A DNA stretch of 64,000 bases, from the NCBI GenBank assembly GCA_904393835.1, contig CAJFNC010000004.1, positions 1 to 64,000 of the forward strand, in the 5' to 3' direction. The notes below the pieces were generated by a model, which saw only the letters and a list, made by a program, of their open reading frames with translations, was not told where the DNA came from and ran no database searches. The stretch comes from an uncultured Ruminococcus sp. (GTDB lineage: Bacteria > Bacillota > Clostridia > Oscillospirales > Acutalibacteraceae). The translations under genes and the position numbers were made by a program. Shown here one piece after another: positions 52,741 to 61,572 of this stretch; positions within the stretch are counted from its first letter, which is position 1; each line of letters opens with the position of its first letter.

Positions 52741-53454
52741 CTATTTTGTTAAAAAGTCGTTGTAAAAGGTTTCAAACGTGCCGTTCTTGTAGTTTGAAAA
52801 ATCCTTGTTCGCCCTGTTTACTATGCAGTCGGTAATAAGGTACGTGTCAAACCCGAGCTTTGACGAGCAAAGGTCCTCGTCAACATCGTTGCCTATCATA
52901 ATGCTTTCTTCGGGAGAAATTGAACAGCGTTCGCAAATCATCTCAAAATATTTAAGATTCGGCTTGCAAAATCCCGAGTTTTCATAGACTGTAATAAACT
53001 CAAAATCGTCGGGTGAAACACCCGCCCACTCCAGGCGGCGCCTTGTGGCAATTTCGGGGAAAATCGGGTTGGTGGCGGCAATGAGCCTTCCGCCGTTTTT
53101 CTTGATATATTCAACGCTTTTTTTGGCAAACGGGTTTACGGAAGTCGCCTGTTTTGCAGCGATAAACTCGTTATTATAGTAATCGTCAAAGTCGCCTGTA
53201 TATTTTCTCAAATCCATATCGCACACCTTTGAAGCAGTTTCCCAAAAAACTTCTTTATTGAGCTTTGAGTTATCGTTCTTTGTCATTGCCTCGGTGCCCG
53301 ACAAAACGGCTTTTACCAACATATCGGATTCAACGTGGAGCACGGGAACAAATTTTTTACACAAAGACGAAAAATACAGCTTAATAAAACTTTCCATATT
53401 CATAGGAAGCAAAGTTCCGTCCAAATCGAATAAATAATTTTTATATTCTTTCAT
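52741..53454 (-). CDS. HAD-family hydrolase
   Basis: A 237-aa haloacid dehalogenase-type phosphatase with motif I DLDGTLLP (about 11-18), motif II in AATNPIFP, and motif IV MIGNDVDEDL near 190. ATG 53454 follows GAGGTG at 6 nt; the GTG at 53463 lies within the ribosome site. Substrate is unknown. A second protein of similar design is encoded at 56130. Confidence 0.88.
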   Translation of the reverse strand: MKEYKNYLFDLDGTLLPMNMESFIKLYFSSLCKKFVPVLHVESDMLVKAVLSGTEAMTKNDNSKLNKEVFWETASKVCDMDLRKYTGDFDDYYNNEFIAAKQATSVNPFAKKSVEYIKKNGGRLIAATNPIFPEIATRRRLEWAGVSPDDFEFITVYENSGFCKPNLKYFEMICERCSISPEESIMIGNDVDEDLCSSKLGFDTYLITDCIVNRANKDFSNYKNGTFETFYNDFLTK

Positions 53455-53496
53455 ATCATACACCTCGTTATTATTATAAATTATGTTAATGTTGAT

Positions 53497-53524
53497 TGCA
53501 AGTTAAATAAATATAAGGTATAAT
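53497..53524 (+). promoter_or_regulatory. Promoter of the hydroxyacid dehydrogenase gene
   Basis: TTGCAA (53497-53502), 16-nt spacer and a perfect TATAAT (53519-53524), 26 nt before the start codon, with CGGAGG in between. Confidence 0.65.
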
Positions 53525-53549
53525 AAAAAAGCGAAACGGAGGGTTTGGA

Positions 53550-54497
53550 ATGAAAATTGTACTTACTGACGCACAAACCGTGCTTGACAATATTGTAAAC
53601 TCAGACAGTCTCAAAGAGCTGGGCGAGGTTGAGGAATACGGACTTTTAAAGTATGAGGAGGTAGCCGAAAAAATTTCCGACGCTGACGTTGTTGTTTGTA
53701 ATAAAACTCTGCTTGATCCGCACACCCTGCACCTTGCCGAAAATCTAAAGTATATCGGACTTTTTGCAACCGGATACAACAACATTGACATTGACTACTG
53801 CACAAAGCACAACATTACCGTCTGCAATGCAGGCTCTTACTCCACAAATGCAGTTGCCCAGCACACCTTTGCCCTTATTTTGGAGCATTTTAACAACATT
53901 ACGGGCTACAACAAGTTTGTGCACGACGGAAAGTGGAAACGCAGTAAAACGTTTTCGCCGTTTGTATATCCGCTCAATGAAATCGCCGGCAAAACCTTAG
54001 GTATTGTGGGGCTGGGAAACATCGGTCAGGCGGTGGCAAAAATTGCGAACGCGTTTAATATGAACGTAATCGCCTGCAACCGCTCAGAAAAAAATATTGA
54101 AAACGTGACGACGGTAAGCTTTGAAAAACTGCTTGAACAAAGCGACATTGTAAGCGTACACTGCCCGCTAAACGACGATTCAAAGGATATGTTTGACAAA
54201 AACGCCTTTGCCAAAATGAAAAAAGGCGCGCTGTTTGTAAACACGGCAAGAGGCGGAGTTATGGTGGAAAAAGACCTTTATGACGCTTTGCAGAGCGGTC
54301 ACCTCGGCGGCGCGTGCATTGATACGCTGAGCGTAGAACCTATGGAAGAAAACTGCATTCTTATGGAGGCAAAAAACTGTATTATGACGCCGCACATTGC
54401 GTGGGCCCCCGTGGAAACACGCAGGCGGCTTATGGATATTGTCGTTGACAATATTAAAAATTTCTTAAGCGGCACCCCGACAAACAAGGTAAATTAA
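53550..54497 (+). CDS. D-2-hydroxyacid dehydrogenase
   Basis: A 315-aa NAD-dependent dehydrogenase. The Rossmann motif is GLGNIGQAVA (about 152-161), the catalytic Arg lies in FVNTARGGVMVEKD (about 235), the Glu in SVEPMEENC and the His in TPHIAWAP (about 285). It reduces or oxidises D-2-hydroxyacids such as glycerate, lactate or similar; the exact substrate cannot be read. CGGAGG lies before ATG 53550. Confidence 0.92.
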   Translation: MKIVLTDAQTVLDNIVNSDSLKELGEVEEYGLLKYEEVAEKISDADVVVCNKTLLDPHTLHLAENLKYIGLFATGYNNIDIDYCTKHNITVCNAGSYSTNAVAQHTFALILEHFNNITGYNKFVHDGKWKRSKTFSPFVYPLNEIAGKTLGIVGLGNIGQAVAKIANAFNMNVIACNRSEKNIENVTTVSFEKLLEQSDIVSVHCPLNDDSKDMFDKNAFAKMKKGALFVNTARGGVMVEKDLYDALQSGHLGGACIDTLSVEPMEENCILMEAKNCIMTPHIAWAPVETRRRLMDIVVDNIKNFLSGTPTNKVN

Positions 54498-54505
54498 TCC
54501 GATAA

Positions 54506-54546
54506 ACTAAACAGCCCTAAAGCACCGACGCTTTAAGGCTGTTTAT
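54506..54546. terminator. Bidirectional terminator between dehydrogenase and Cof-type HAD gene
   Basis: Arms AAACAGCC-C-TAAAGC and GCTTTA-A-GGCTGTTT with a 6-nt loop at about 54509-54543 between convergent genes. Confidence 0.85.
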
Positions 54547-54548
54547 CT

Positions 54549-55388
54549 TTATGTTCTGTTTTTTAGAATACGACCTATGAGGTTTGCCACGCCGTCGTCG
54601 TTGTTTGAGGGAACAATTATATCGGCGTTTATTTTGCAAAGCTCGGTTGCGTTTTTAACCGCTGCGCCGAGCCCCGAAAGCTTTAGCATATCGGCGTCGT
54701 TGTCGGCGTTTCCGCAGGCGGAGGTGTTTTGCAAACTTATGCCGAGCCTTTGACACAACCACGAAAGAGCGTTGCTTTTTGAGGCGTTTGAGTCCATTAT
54801 CTCTACAAAATTTTCCGATGAAGACGTCACGTAAAAATTTGTTGTGTTGTCCTCAATCTGTCTGCGGATTGATTCCCTCATTTTTTTATCGACGCAGACA
54901 AATTCAATGCTGTCAAGCTCACACCGATGGTCATAGATAAACTTGCGCATATTTTCCACGCTTCCGTGTGATGAGCGCACATAGTCAAAATATGCCTCGC
55001 CGCAGCCGTATTTAATCGGGTTGTCAAAGTACCTCTTGTCTGTATAAGTTTTGCCGTCGATAAACGCTTCCATAATCAGGTCATAATTTGCGGTTATCTC
55101 AAGGTATTTTAAAACTTCATCTTCCTTAAGCAGATTAGAATGTATTCTTTTACCGCTGCAATCGTTTACCGCCGCGCCGTTTGAGGTTACGGCGTAGTCG
55201 ATTCCCTTTATTGACAAAATACTCTGCGGCATCATTGCATACGGCCGTCCACTTGCCACCACAACCTCAACACCGTTTTGCACGGCGGTTTCTATTGCCT
55301 GCCGCACCACGGGTGACAATGTGTTGTTGTCACGCAGTGTTGTTCCGTCAAGGTCAAGGGCCAGCAGTTCGTTTTTTTTATTTCCCAT
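54549..55388 (-). CDS. Cof-type HAD phosphatase
   Basis: A 279-aa HAD IIB sugar-phosphatase-like protein: motif I LDLDGTTLRD (about 10-19), motif II in VVASGRPYAMM, motif III Lys in SKSNALSWLC and motif IV GNADNDADML. Such enzymes dephosphorylate sugar phosphates or flavin precursors. It ends next to the shared terminator and starts 10 nt after the endonuclease III gene, forming a two-gene operon. Confidence 0.92.
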   Translation of the reverse strand: MGNKKNELLALDLDGTTLRDNNTLSPVVRQAIETAVQNGVEVVVASGRPYAMMPQSILSIKGIDYAVTSNGAAVNDCSGKRIHSNLLKEDEVLKYLEITANYDLIMEAFIDGKTYTDKRYFDNPIKYGCGEAYFDYVRSSHGSVENMRKFIYDHRCELDSIEFVCVDKKMRESIRRQIEDNTTNFYVTSSSENFVEIMDSNASKSNALSWLCQRLGISLQNTSACGNADNDADMLKLSGLGAAVKNATELCKINADIIVPSNNDDGVANLIGRILKNRT

Positions 55389-55398
55389 ATAATCTCCT

Positions 55399-56034
55399 TT
55401 AAAGGCACTTTTTACAAAAATCTTTCATACAACATTCATCGCATTTTGGATTGCGCGCCGTACACACGGCTCTGCCGTGGAGCACAAGGCGGTGGCAAAA
55501 GTCGTTGCTCTCCTCGGGCGGCAAAAGCTCCCTTAGTGCAAATTCAATTTTCTTTTGGTCTTTTAGGTCGTGCAGCCCCAGCCTGCGTGTAATTCGTATG
55601 CAATGGGTGTCCACCACAACGGCGGGTTTTCCGTAAATATCGCCGCAGACAAGGTTTGCGGTTTTTCTGCCTATACCCGGCAATTTTATAAGCTGTTCAA
55701 CCGTGTCAGGCACTTTTCCGCCAAAGTCGTCACGCAGCATTTTTGCCATTGCGACAATGTCCTGCGACTTTGTTTTGTAAAGTCCGCAGCTTTTTATGTA
55801 CTGAGCCACCTCGCTTACATCGGCGTTTGCAAAATCGTCAACAGTTTTGAACCTTTCAAAAAGCGCAGGCGTGACCATATTCACCCTGGCGTCGGTGCAC
55901 TGCGCCGCCAAACGCGTCGCAATAAGCAGTTGAAGCGGATCTGTATATTGAAGTGAACACAAAGCGTCGGGATATTCTTTTTTAAGCGCTTGCACTGCGC
56001 TGACTGCAATTTGTTTTTTCGTCAAAATTCTCAC
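55399..56034 (-). CDS. nth: Endonuclease III
   Basis: A 211-aa DNA glycosylase/AP lyase that removes oxidised pyrimidines. The helix-hairpin-helix LPGIGRKTANLV carries the catalytic Lys (about 119), the Asp is in VVVDTHCIR (about 137), and the C-terminus has the [4Fe-4S] ligands C-x6-C-x2-C-x5-C (CTARNPKCDECCMKDFC). It is upstream in the two-gene unit with the Cof-type phosphatase. Confidence 0.96.
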   Translation of the reverse strand: MRILTKKQIAVSAVQALKKEYPDALCSLQYTDPLQLLIATRLAAQCTDARVNMVTPALFERFKTVDDFANADVSEVAQYIKSCGLYKTKSQDIVAMAKMLRDDFGGKVPDTVEQLIKLPGIGRKTANLVCGDIYGKPAVVVDTHCIRITRRLGLHDLKDQKKIEFALRELLPPEESNDFCHRLVLHGRAVCTARNPKCDECCMKDFCKKCL

Positions 56035-56065
56035 CCTTTTTTAGTTTAACATAAAAAATCCGCTA

Positions 56066-56094
56066 TTGCAATTCGTTTTGATATTTGTTAGAAT
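56066..56094 (+). promoter_or_regulatory. Promoter of the second HAD gene
   Basis: TTGCAA (56066-56071), 17-nt spacer, TAGAAT (56089-56094), 36 nt before ATG 56130. Confidence 0.6.
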
Positions 56095-56129
56095 ATTACT
56101 AATTTCAACATAGTTTGGAGTGATTATAA

Positions 56130-56858
56130 ATGTATAAAAACTACGTTTTTGACCTCTACGGCACTTTGATTGACATCAACACAGACGAATGGTGCGACGA
56201 CTTGTGGAAAAAAATGGCGCTGCTCTACGGCTATCACGGCGCACACTACACCTTTGAGGAACTCAACAAGGAATATGACCGCTTAGTTGAGCTTGAAAAG
56301 GAAAAAATGCACGCCAAGCACCCGAGTTACACTGTTGTTGACATCAACATCGAAAATGTTTTCAACGAGCTGTTTACGCTCAAAAAAGTTAAGGTGAGCA
56401 AGGAGCAAATCCTGTTTATTGCCGAGGCATTTCGCTGTTACTCGACAAAGTACATCAAGCTGTACGACGGCGTGACTGACCTGCTTGACACCTTAAAGGC
56501 AAACGGCAAAAAGATTTATCTTTTGTCAAACGCTCAGCGTTCGTTTACTCAAAATGAGCTTAATATGCTTGGTCTTACAAAATATTTTAACGGCATTGTC
56601 ATCAGCTCGGACGAGGAGTGCTCAAAGCCCGACACAAATTATTTTAAAATTCTGTTTGACCGTTACTCGCTTAAAAAAGACGAGTCAATTATGATCGGCA
56701 ACGACTATATATCGGACATCGGCGGCGCGTCTGATTTCGGCATTGACAGCCTGTATATTCACCAGAGCATTTCTCCCGAAATCAAGGGCGAACTCAGAAG
56801 CACCTATTCGGTTATGGACGGCGATGTTTTTAAAATTAAAAAATTAATTGTAAAATAA
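56130..56858 (+). CDS. HAD-family hydrolase (YjjG-like)
   Basis: A 242-aa phosphatase with motif I DLYGTLIDIN (9-18), motif II LLSNAQRSF (about 131) and motif IV MIGNDYISDIGGA (about 192). The alpha-helical cap lies at 20-95. TTGGAGTGA precedes ATG 56130. Members of this group dephosphorylate nucleotides or flavin precursors; the substrate here is unknown. Confidence 0.9.
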   Translation: MYKNYVFDLYGTLIDINTDEWCDDLWKKMALLYGYHGAHYTFEELNKEYDRLVELEKEKMHAKHPSYTVVDINIENVFNELFTLKKVKVSKEQILFIAEAFRCYSTKYIKLYDGVTDLLDTLKANGKKIYLLSNAQRSFTQNELNMLGLTKYFNGIVISSDEECSKPDTNYFKILFDRYSLKKDESIMIGNDYISDIGGASDFGIDSLYIHQSISPEIKGELRSTYSVMDGDVFKIKKLIVK

Positions 56859-56861
56859 ATG

Positions 56862-56890
56862 AAACGGCTGTAAATCAGCCGTTTTTGTTT
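56862..56890 (+). terminator. Terminator after the HAD gene
   Basis: Perfect arms AAACGGCTG and CAGCCGTTT with a 4-nt loop followed by TTGTTTTT. Confidence 0.88.
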
Positions 56891-56954
56891 TTCTGACAAA
56901 TTTATCATCTTATAAATAGATTAAAATGATTAACAATAATTTTGGGGTGATAAA

Positions 56955-57143
56955 ATGAAAGACAAACAAACACCTGATAAAAACGCCGAAAAAATTGATA
57001 AAATTCTCGCTGAAACGATGAATACAATATCGGCGCAGGACTGTACGGGATTGATTCCGTCTGCGGTGCAAAGCAATGAAGAAGAAGAAAACTACGAGGA
57101 ATTGTACCCGTTTTCACCCGAAGACGAATTGTTATTTTATTAA
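56955..57143 (+). CDS. Small acidic hypothetical protein (62 aa)
   Basis: A 62-aa protein starting after a GGGGTGA box (start MKDKQTPDKNAEKIDKILAE, then a Glu-rich part NEEEENYEELYPFSPEDELL). It has its own short gene space between two terminators. No family is recognised. Codon use looks like neighbouring genes. It could be a small regulatory or stress protein; expression evidence would be needed. Confidence 0.45.
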   Translation: MKDKQTPDKNAEKIDKILAETMNTISAQDCTGLIPSAVQSNEEEENYEELYPFSPEDELLFY

Positions 57144-57467
57144 TAACAATTTTTATTTGCCGTCTGTTTTTTGAAAATTCAAATTTTAAAAAGATGTGTT
57201 TTTAAACAAAAATCCATTAAAAAAGTGACTTTTTAAACGGCTTTAAATTCAGATTAAAGCAAATATTTTTTTGCAAAGCCGTACAAAAATACTGTTTTTT
57301 ATTCTCCGATAACAGATTTTCGGAATAATTTGTTTACGATTTTACCGCAGATATAATAAAAACAACGGCATAAACCGCGAAAGCCTCCTGCATCGGCAAG
57401 AGGCTTTTGCTTTACTTTTTTACATATATACATAATTAAAACTTGTTAAATTTATTTGGTATTTGCG
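57144..57467. other. AT-rich intergenic region with terminator
   Basis: No gene is seen in these 324 bases. Features are a CGGCTTTAAA/TTAAAGC imperfect hairpin near 57238-57260 and a terminator at 57380-57418. The hydF stop lies at the end of the interval on the minus strand. Confidence 0.6.
57380..57420. terminator. Terminator near the end of the hyd maturation operon
   Basis: Arms AAAGCCTC and GAGGCTTT with an 11-nt loop; the T-rich tail is on the plus strand (TTTACTTTTT), so it may serve the small acidic gene as well as stop hyd transcripts. Confidence 0.65.
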
Positions 57468-58664
57468 TTATTTTAACAAGTTTAGCATATCAGGCAAAAC
57501 TGACAAAGTGCGTTTTAAAATGCCCTGCATATATGCAATAGCGGTACCGTAATTTGTAAACGGCACACCGCTGTCAAAGGCAAAATTGCGTCTGTACTTC
57601 ATTTCTCTTTCGTTGAGCATACAGCCTCCGCAGTGAATCACGAGGCTGTATTTTGACAGGTCTTCGGGAAAACCTTTGCCCGAAGAGGTTTCGATATTCA
57701 AATTTTTGCCCGTGTAATTTTTGAGCCATCGCGGGAGCTTTACCGTGCCGATGTCGTCGCACTGACGGTGGTGGGTACAACCCTCGGAGATAAGCACAAA
57801 ATCGCCGTCATTTAATTTGTCTATTGCCGAAGCGCCCTGCACGGCGGTTTTTAAAAATCCCTTGTAGCGTGCCATTAAAATTGAAAACGACGTAAGCGGA
57901 ATATCCTCGGGCACAATTTTTGAAACGCTTTCAAACGCCTGACTGTCGGTGATTACCATCGCCGGCTTTTTGCCGAGATTTTCAAGCGTGTGTTTAAGCT
58001 CTGTATCACGCACGGTTACGGCAACCGCGCCAGCCTCAAGCACATCGCGAATCGTCTGCTGCTGCGGCAAAATAAGCCTTCCCTTGGGTGGTGCCGAGTC
58101 AATCGGCACCACAAGCACAGCAAAGTCATTTGGCTTGAGCAAATCGCCGCAAAGGCGCTTTGTCATTGTGTCGGTTTTTATAAGGCGAGAGATTTTTTCC
58201 TTGAGCAAGTCGATATTTTCACGGTGTAGAGCGCTTACGGCAACACCGTCGTCATACTGCGGCGCCGCTCCCAAATCGCTCTTGTTGTAGGCTACTGTAT
58301 ACGGAATATTTTTCTCTTTAAAAATTTGTATCAGCTCATTGTCTGCTGCCGTTTTTCCGACTTGAGAATCAACGACGAGCACAGCCACGTCAACGCGTCT
58401 GAGCACTTCTTTGGTGCGCTTTACACGCATTTCTCCCAGGCTGCCCTCATCGTCAAAGCCCGGAGTGTCTATAATCACAACGGGACCCAGCGGCAGCAGC
58501 TCCATTGACTTGCTTACGGGATCGGTGGTTGTTCCCTTTACGTCGGATACAACCGACATTTGTTGGTTGGTAACGGCGTTTACCACGCTGGATTTGCCCG
58601 CGTTGCGCCTTCCGAAAAAGCCGATATGTATTCTCTCTGACTGCGGTGTATCGTTAAGTCCCAT
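57468..58664 (-). CDS. hydF: [FeFe]-hydrogenase maturation GTPase HydF
   Basis: A 398-aa protein. The N-terminal GTPase has G1 GRRNAGKSS (about 14-22), TTTDPVSK (G2) and DTPGFDDEG (G3). The C-terminal cluster-binding part has CTHHRQ near 305 and HCGGC near 350, the CxH and HCxxC ligands. HydF is the scaffold that carries the 2Fe subcluster made by HydE and HydG to the hydrogenase. It is the last gene of the operon, 16 nt after hydG. Confidence 0.96.
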   Translation of the reverse strand: MGLNDTPQSERIHIGFFGRRNAGKSSVVNAVTNQQMSVVSDVKGTTTDPVSKSMELLPLGPVVIIDTPGFDDEGSLGEMRVKRTKEVLRRVDVAVLVVDSQVGKTAADNELIQIFKEKNIPYTVAYNKSDLGAAPQYDDGVAVSALHRENIDLLKEKISRLIKTDTMTKRLCGDLLKPNDFAVLVVPIDSAPPKGRLILPQQQTIRDVLEAGAVAVTVRDTELKHTLENLGKKPAMVITDSQAFESVSKIVPEDIPLTSFSILMARYKGFLKTAVQGASAIDKLNDGDFVLISEGCTHHRQCDDIGTVKLPRWLKNYTGKNLNIETSSGKGFPEDLSKYSLVIHCGGCMLNEREMKYRRNFAFDSGVPFTNYGTAIAYMQGILKRTLSVLPDMLNLLK

Positions 58665-58680
58665 TGTAAAGCCTCCTCAG

Positions 58681-60108
58681 TTAAAATCTGAAATCACGTT
58701 TGTTGTTGTTTGCAATATCCGCGATATGCTCTTTTGCAATTTTTCTTACCTTTTCGTTAGGAATTTTTTCAAGCTCCCTTTTAATCAGCTCATCGCCGAT
58801 TTTGCGGGTTTCGTCGCCGGCGTAGTCCATAAGATATTCCTTTAGTGTCATAAGGGCGTTGGGGTGACAGCAGTTTTGAATCTGACCGCTCTTGCAAAGA
58901 GCCATAAAACGGTCGCCTGTTCTGCCCTCACGGTAGCAGGCGGTGCAAAACGACGGAATATATCCGAGCTCCATAAGCCATTTTACCACCTCGTCGAGAG
59001 TGCGTTGGTCCGAAACATCAAACTGCGCCGAGTTTTCGTCCTCGTCCTCAGGCTCGGCATAGCCGCCTACGCTTGTGCGTGAACCTCCGCTTATCTGAGA
59101 AATTCCGAGGCGAAGCGCCTTTTCTCTTACCGATTTACTCTCGCGAGTGGAGATAATCATACCCGTATAGGGAACTGCAATTCTGATGATTGCAATAATT
59201 TTTGCAAAAGTTTCGTCGTCAATTCCGTTGTCAAAATCGTCGGGGTCAATATCGTCCGCCGCCTTGATTCTGGGCACGCTTATTGTGTGAGGACCTACGC
59301 CGTGAACGGCTTCAAGGTGCTCTGCGTGCATCAAAATTCCGGCAAGCTCATAGCGGTAAAGCTCCAGTCCGAACAGAACGCCCAAACCTACGTCGTCGAT
59401 TCCGCCCTCCATAGCTCTGTCCATTGCCTCGGTGTGGTAGGCGTAGTTGTGCTTGGGACCCGTGGGGTGAAGCTGTTCATAGCCTTCTTTATTGTAGGTT
59501 TCCTGAAACAGAATGTAAGTGCCGATTCCCGCATCTTTAAGCTTTCTGTAATTTTCAACCGTAGTTGCGGCGATGTTTACGTTTACTCTGCGAATAGCGC
59601 CGTTTTTGTGCTTAATGGAGTAAATCGTCTTGATACAGTCAAGTATATACTCAATCGGGTTGTTTACGGGGTCTTCGCCCGATTCAATCGCAAGACGCTT
59701 ATGTCCCATATCCTGCAAAGCGATAACCTCTTGCTTTACCTCTTCCTGAGTGAGCTTTTTACGGCAAATATGCTTGTTCTTTGCGTGATACGGGCAGTAA
59801 ACACAGCCGTTTACGCAGTAGTTTGAAAGGTAGAGCGGCGCAAACATTACAATTCGGTCGCCGTAAAAATCCTTTTTTATCTGCTCGGCAAGGGTGTAGA
59901 TTTCTTTGAGCTTCTCCTCGTTGTCGCAGGCGAGCAAAACGCTTGCTTCACGGTGGTCAATACCCTTTCTGAGCTTTGCCTTTTCGATGATTTTATCGAT
60001 AAGCTCCATATTATCCTTGTTTTCATCGGCGTATTTCAAAGTTGCTTTGATTTCGCCGTCGTTGATAAATTCCTCTGCCTTTAAAGAGGTTTTATCGTAT
60101 TTATACAT
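58681..60108 (-). CDS. hydG: [FeFe]-hydrogenase maturase HydG (radical SAM tyrosine lyase)
   Basis: A 475-aa radical SAM enzyme that splits tyrosine to give CO and cyanide ligands. The SAM cluster motif is CVNGCVYC (Cx3Cx2C, about residue 98), and the C-terminal dangler cluster has CTACYREGRTGDRF with a later CC. These C-terminal cysteines separate it from ThiH. AGGAGGATACC precedes the ATG. It is 15 nt after hydE. Confidence 0.96.
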   Translation of the reverse strand: MYKYDKTSLKAEEFINDGEIKATLKYADENKDNMELIDKIIEKAKLRKGIDHREASVLLACDNEEKLKEIYTLAEQIKKDFYGDRIVMFAPLYLSNYCVNGCVYCPYHAKNKHICRKKLTQEEVKQEVIALQDMGHKRLAIESGEDPVNNPIEYILDCIKTIYSIKHKNGAIRRVNVNIAATTVENYRKLKDAGIGTYILFQETYNKEGYEQLHPTGPKHNYAYHTEAMDRAMEGGIDDVGLGVLFGLELYRYELAGILMHAEHLEAVHGVGPHTISVPRIKAADDIDPDDFDNGIDDETFAKIIAIIRIAVPYTGMIISTRESKSVREKALRLGISQISGGSRTSVGGYAEPEDEDENSAQFDVSDQRTLDEVVKWLMELGYIPSFCTACYREGRTGDRFMALCKSGQIQNCCHPNALMTLKEYLMDYAGDETRKIGDELIKRELEKIPNEKVRKIAKEHIADIANNNKRDFRF

Positions 60109-60123
60109 TTCGGTATCCTCCTG

Positions 60124-61173
60124 TTATGATTTATAATCGCCTCTGTCGGTCACAACTTCGTACCCGACAGATTTCATTGATTTTTTTAAGTGTTCCACCG
60201 ATTCAGCCGCCTCATCGCCCGTAGAAATTTTGTTATCGTAAAGCGAATAGTCCTTACGGTGCTCAAGCGGCGAAAGATTGGGCATTATCACATTAGCGCC
60301 GTGCAAAACGCCTTCTTTGTGCCCGTTTGCCTGAGCTGTCGCAAGTGCGGTTGTGGCAGGCAAAAGCACATTCGGCAAAAGCAATCTGACTATCGACAAA
60401 AGCATAAGCGTAAGACGTGTGCTGCCCTTTGACTTGTCTGCAAACGGGGTGTCGTGGTGAGGTATAAAGGGGCCTATTCCGCACATCTGCGGATTGAGTT
60501 CTTTTAAAAATAACAAGTCCTCACAAAGCGTCTGCGCAGTCTGATACGGCGACCCGACCATAAAGCCCGCGCCCGTCTGATAGCCGATCTTCTTTAAATC
60601 AAAAAGGCATTTTTTGCGGTTCGCAAGCGACATACTTTGCGGGTGAAGCTTTTTATAGTGCTCGTTATCAGCCGTTTCGTGCCGCAAAAGATACCTGTCG
60701 GCGCCCGCCGCGTACAGCCGTTTAAAGCTTTCCTCTCCCCTTTCGCCGAGCGAAAGAGTAACGGCACAGTCGGGATAACGCTTCTTTATCTCTTTTATTA
60801 CGTCGCACAAATAGTCGTCGGTAAAAAATTTATCCTCGCCGCCCTGCATTACAAAGGTGCGAAAGCCCAGCTTATATCCCTTATTACAGCACTGCAAAAT
60901 CTGCTCTTTATCAAGGCGGTAACGCACAGCGTTTTTATTTGAACGGCGTATTCCGCAGTAAAGGCAGTCATTTTTGCAGTAGCTTGAAATTTCAATAAGC
61001 CCTCGTATAAAAATTTTGTTGCCGTAAATTTTGAGAGTCAATTTCCTTGCAAGCCTGCCCAAAAGCTCAAAATCCGCTTCGTCGGCAGAAGTTAAGAGCC
61101 TGATAAATTCTTCTTTTTCGGCGTTGTGTTTTTTTGCCAGCTTTTGTATTATTTCATAATTGGTCATAGTCAT
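60124..61173 (-). CDS. hydE: [FeFe]-hydrogenase maturase HydE (radical SAM)
   Basis: A 349-aa radical SAM protein with CKNDCLYC (Cx3Cx2C, about residue 67), and the HydE-type stretches FRTFVMQGGEDKF and GIGPFIPHHDTPF. It makes part of the dithiolate-bearing diiron precursor. The start ATG overlaps the stop of the preceding TM1266-like gene (ATGA), so the two are translationally coupled; a second ATG two codons later is also possible. Confidence 0.96.
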   Translation of the reverse strand: MTMTNYEIIQKLAKKHNAEKEEFIRLLTSADEADFELLGRLARKLTLKIYGNKIFIRGLIEISSYCKNDCLYCGIRRSNKNAVRYRLDKEQILQCCNKGYKLGFRTFVMQGGEDKFFTDDYLCDVIKEIKKRYPDCAVTLSLGERGEESFKRLYAAGADRYLLRHETADNEHYKKLHPQSMSLANRKKCLFDLKKIGYQTGAGFMVGSPYQTAQTLCEDLLFLKELNPQMCGIGPFIPHHDTPFADKSKGSTRLTLMLLSIVRLLLPNVLLPATTALATAQANGHKEGVLHGANVIMPNLSPLEHRKDYSLYDNKISTGDEAAESVEHLKKSMKSVGYEVVTDRGDYKS

Positions 61174-61433
61174 TTTTTTGAATAAATCGTCTTTGCGTTT
61201 ACGCCGTCTATCCTGCCGAGTTTGCCCGACACGGCGCTTATTTTTTCCTGTTCCGCATCAACCACGACGCTTATAATACTGATACCCTTTTGACGGTAGG
61301 GAATACCCATTCTGCCGATTATCATATCGGAAGCTTGGTGGAGAATTTCGTTTATTTCGGCAACCGAGTCGGGATTTTCGACAATTATGCTGATTATCGC
61401 AACTCTTGTACCGTTTTGCTTATTGTTTTCCAT
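61170..61433 (-). CDS. TM1266-like iron-only hydrogenase system regulator
   Basis: An 87-aa ACT-like protein (TRVAIISIIVENPDSVAEIN; DMIIGRMGIPYRQKGISIIS) of the family commonly named putative iron-only hydrogenase system regulator. It binds an unknown ligand. ATG 61433 has GAGGTG upstream; a longer frame to 61493 crosses the leader terminator. It opens the TM1266-hydE-hydG-hydF operon. Confidence 0.9.
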   Translation of the reverse strand: MENNKQNGTRVAIISIIVENPDSVAEINEILHQASDMIIGRMGIPYRQKGISIISVVVDAEQEKISAVSGKLGRIDGVNAKTIYSKK

Positions 61434-61454
61434 AAACACCTCACAAAAAACTAA

Positions 61455-61548
61455 GGCGGCGTCCAAAGACACCGCCAAAAAAGGGTATGACACCCCTTAA
61501 TTTATTTTGGAAGTCGTCTTATGCGTCGATAAAATCTCTGCGTCAGAG
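61455..61548 (-). promoter_or_regulatory. Leader with three hairpins and terminator before the hyd maturation operon
   Basis: On the minus strand: CTCTG-ACG-CAGAG (61548-61536), AAGGG-GTGTCATA-CCCTT with a T tract (61498-61477), and GGCGGTGTC-TTTG-GACGCCGCC then TTAGTTTTTT (61476-61445). The last is a strong intrinsic terminator only about 12 nt before the ribosome site. It may end the TPM gene transcript or act as an attenuator; no known riboswitch is recognised. Confidence 0.6.
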
Positions 61549-61572
61549 AACTTGTATTTTAGTTGTTATTTT

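Noticed and set aside
61434..61493. N-terminal extension of the TM1266-like protein to 61493
   Set aside because: It lies over two leader hairpins, and the ATG at 61433 has a good GAGGTG site and gives the usual family length.
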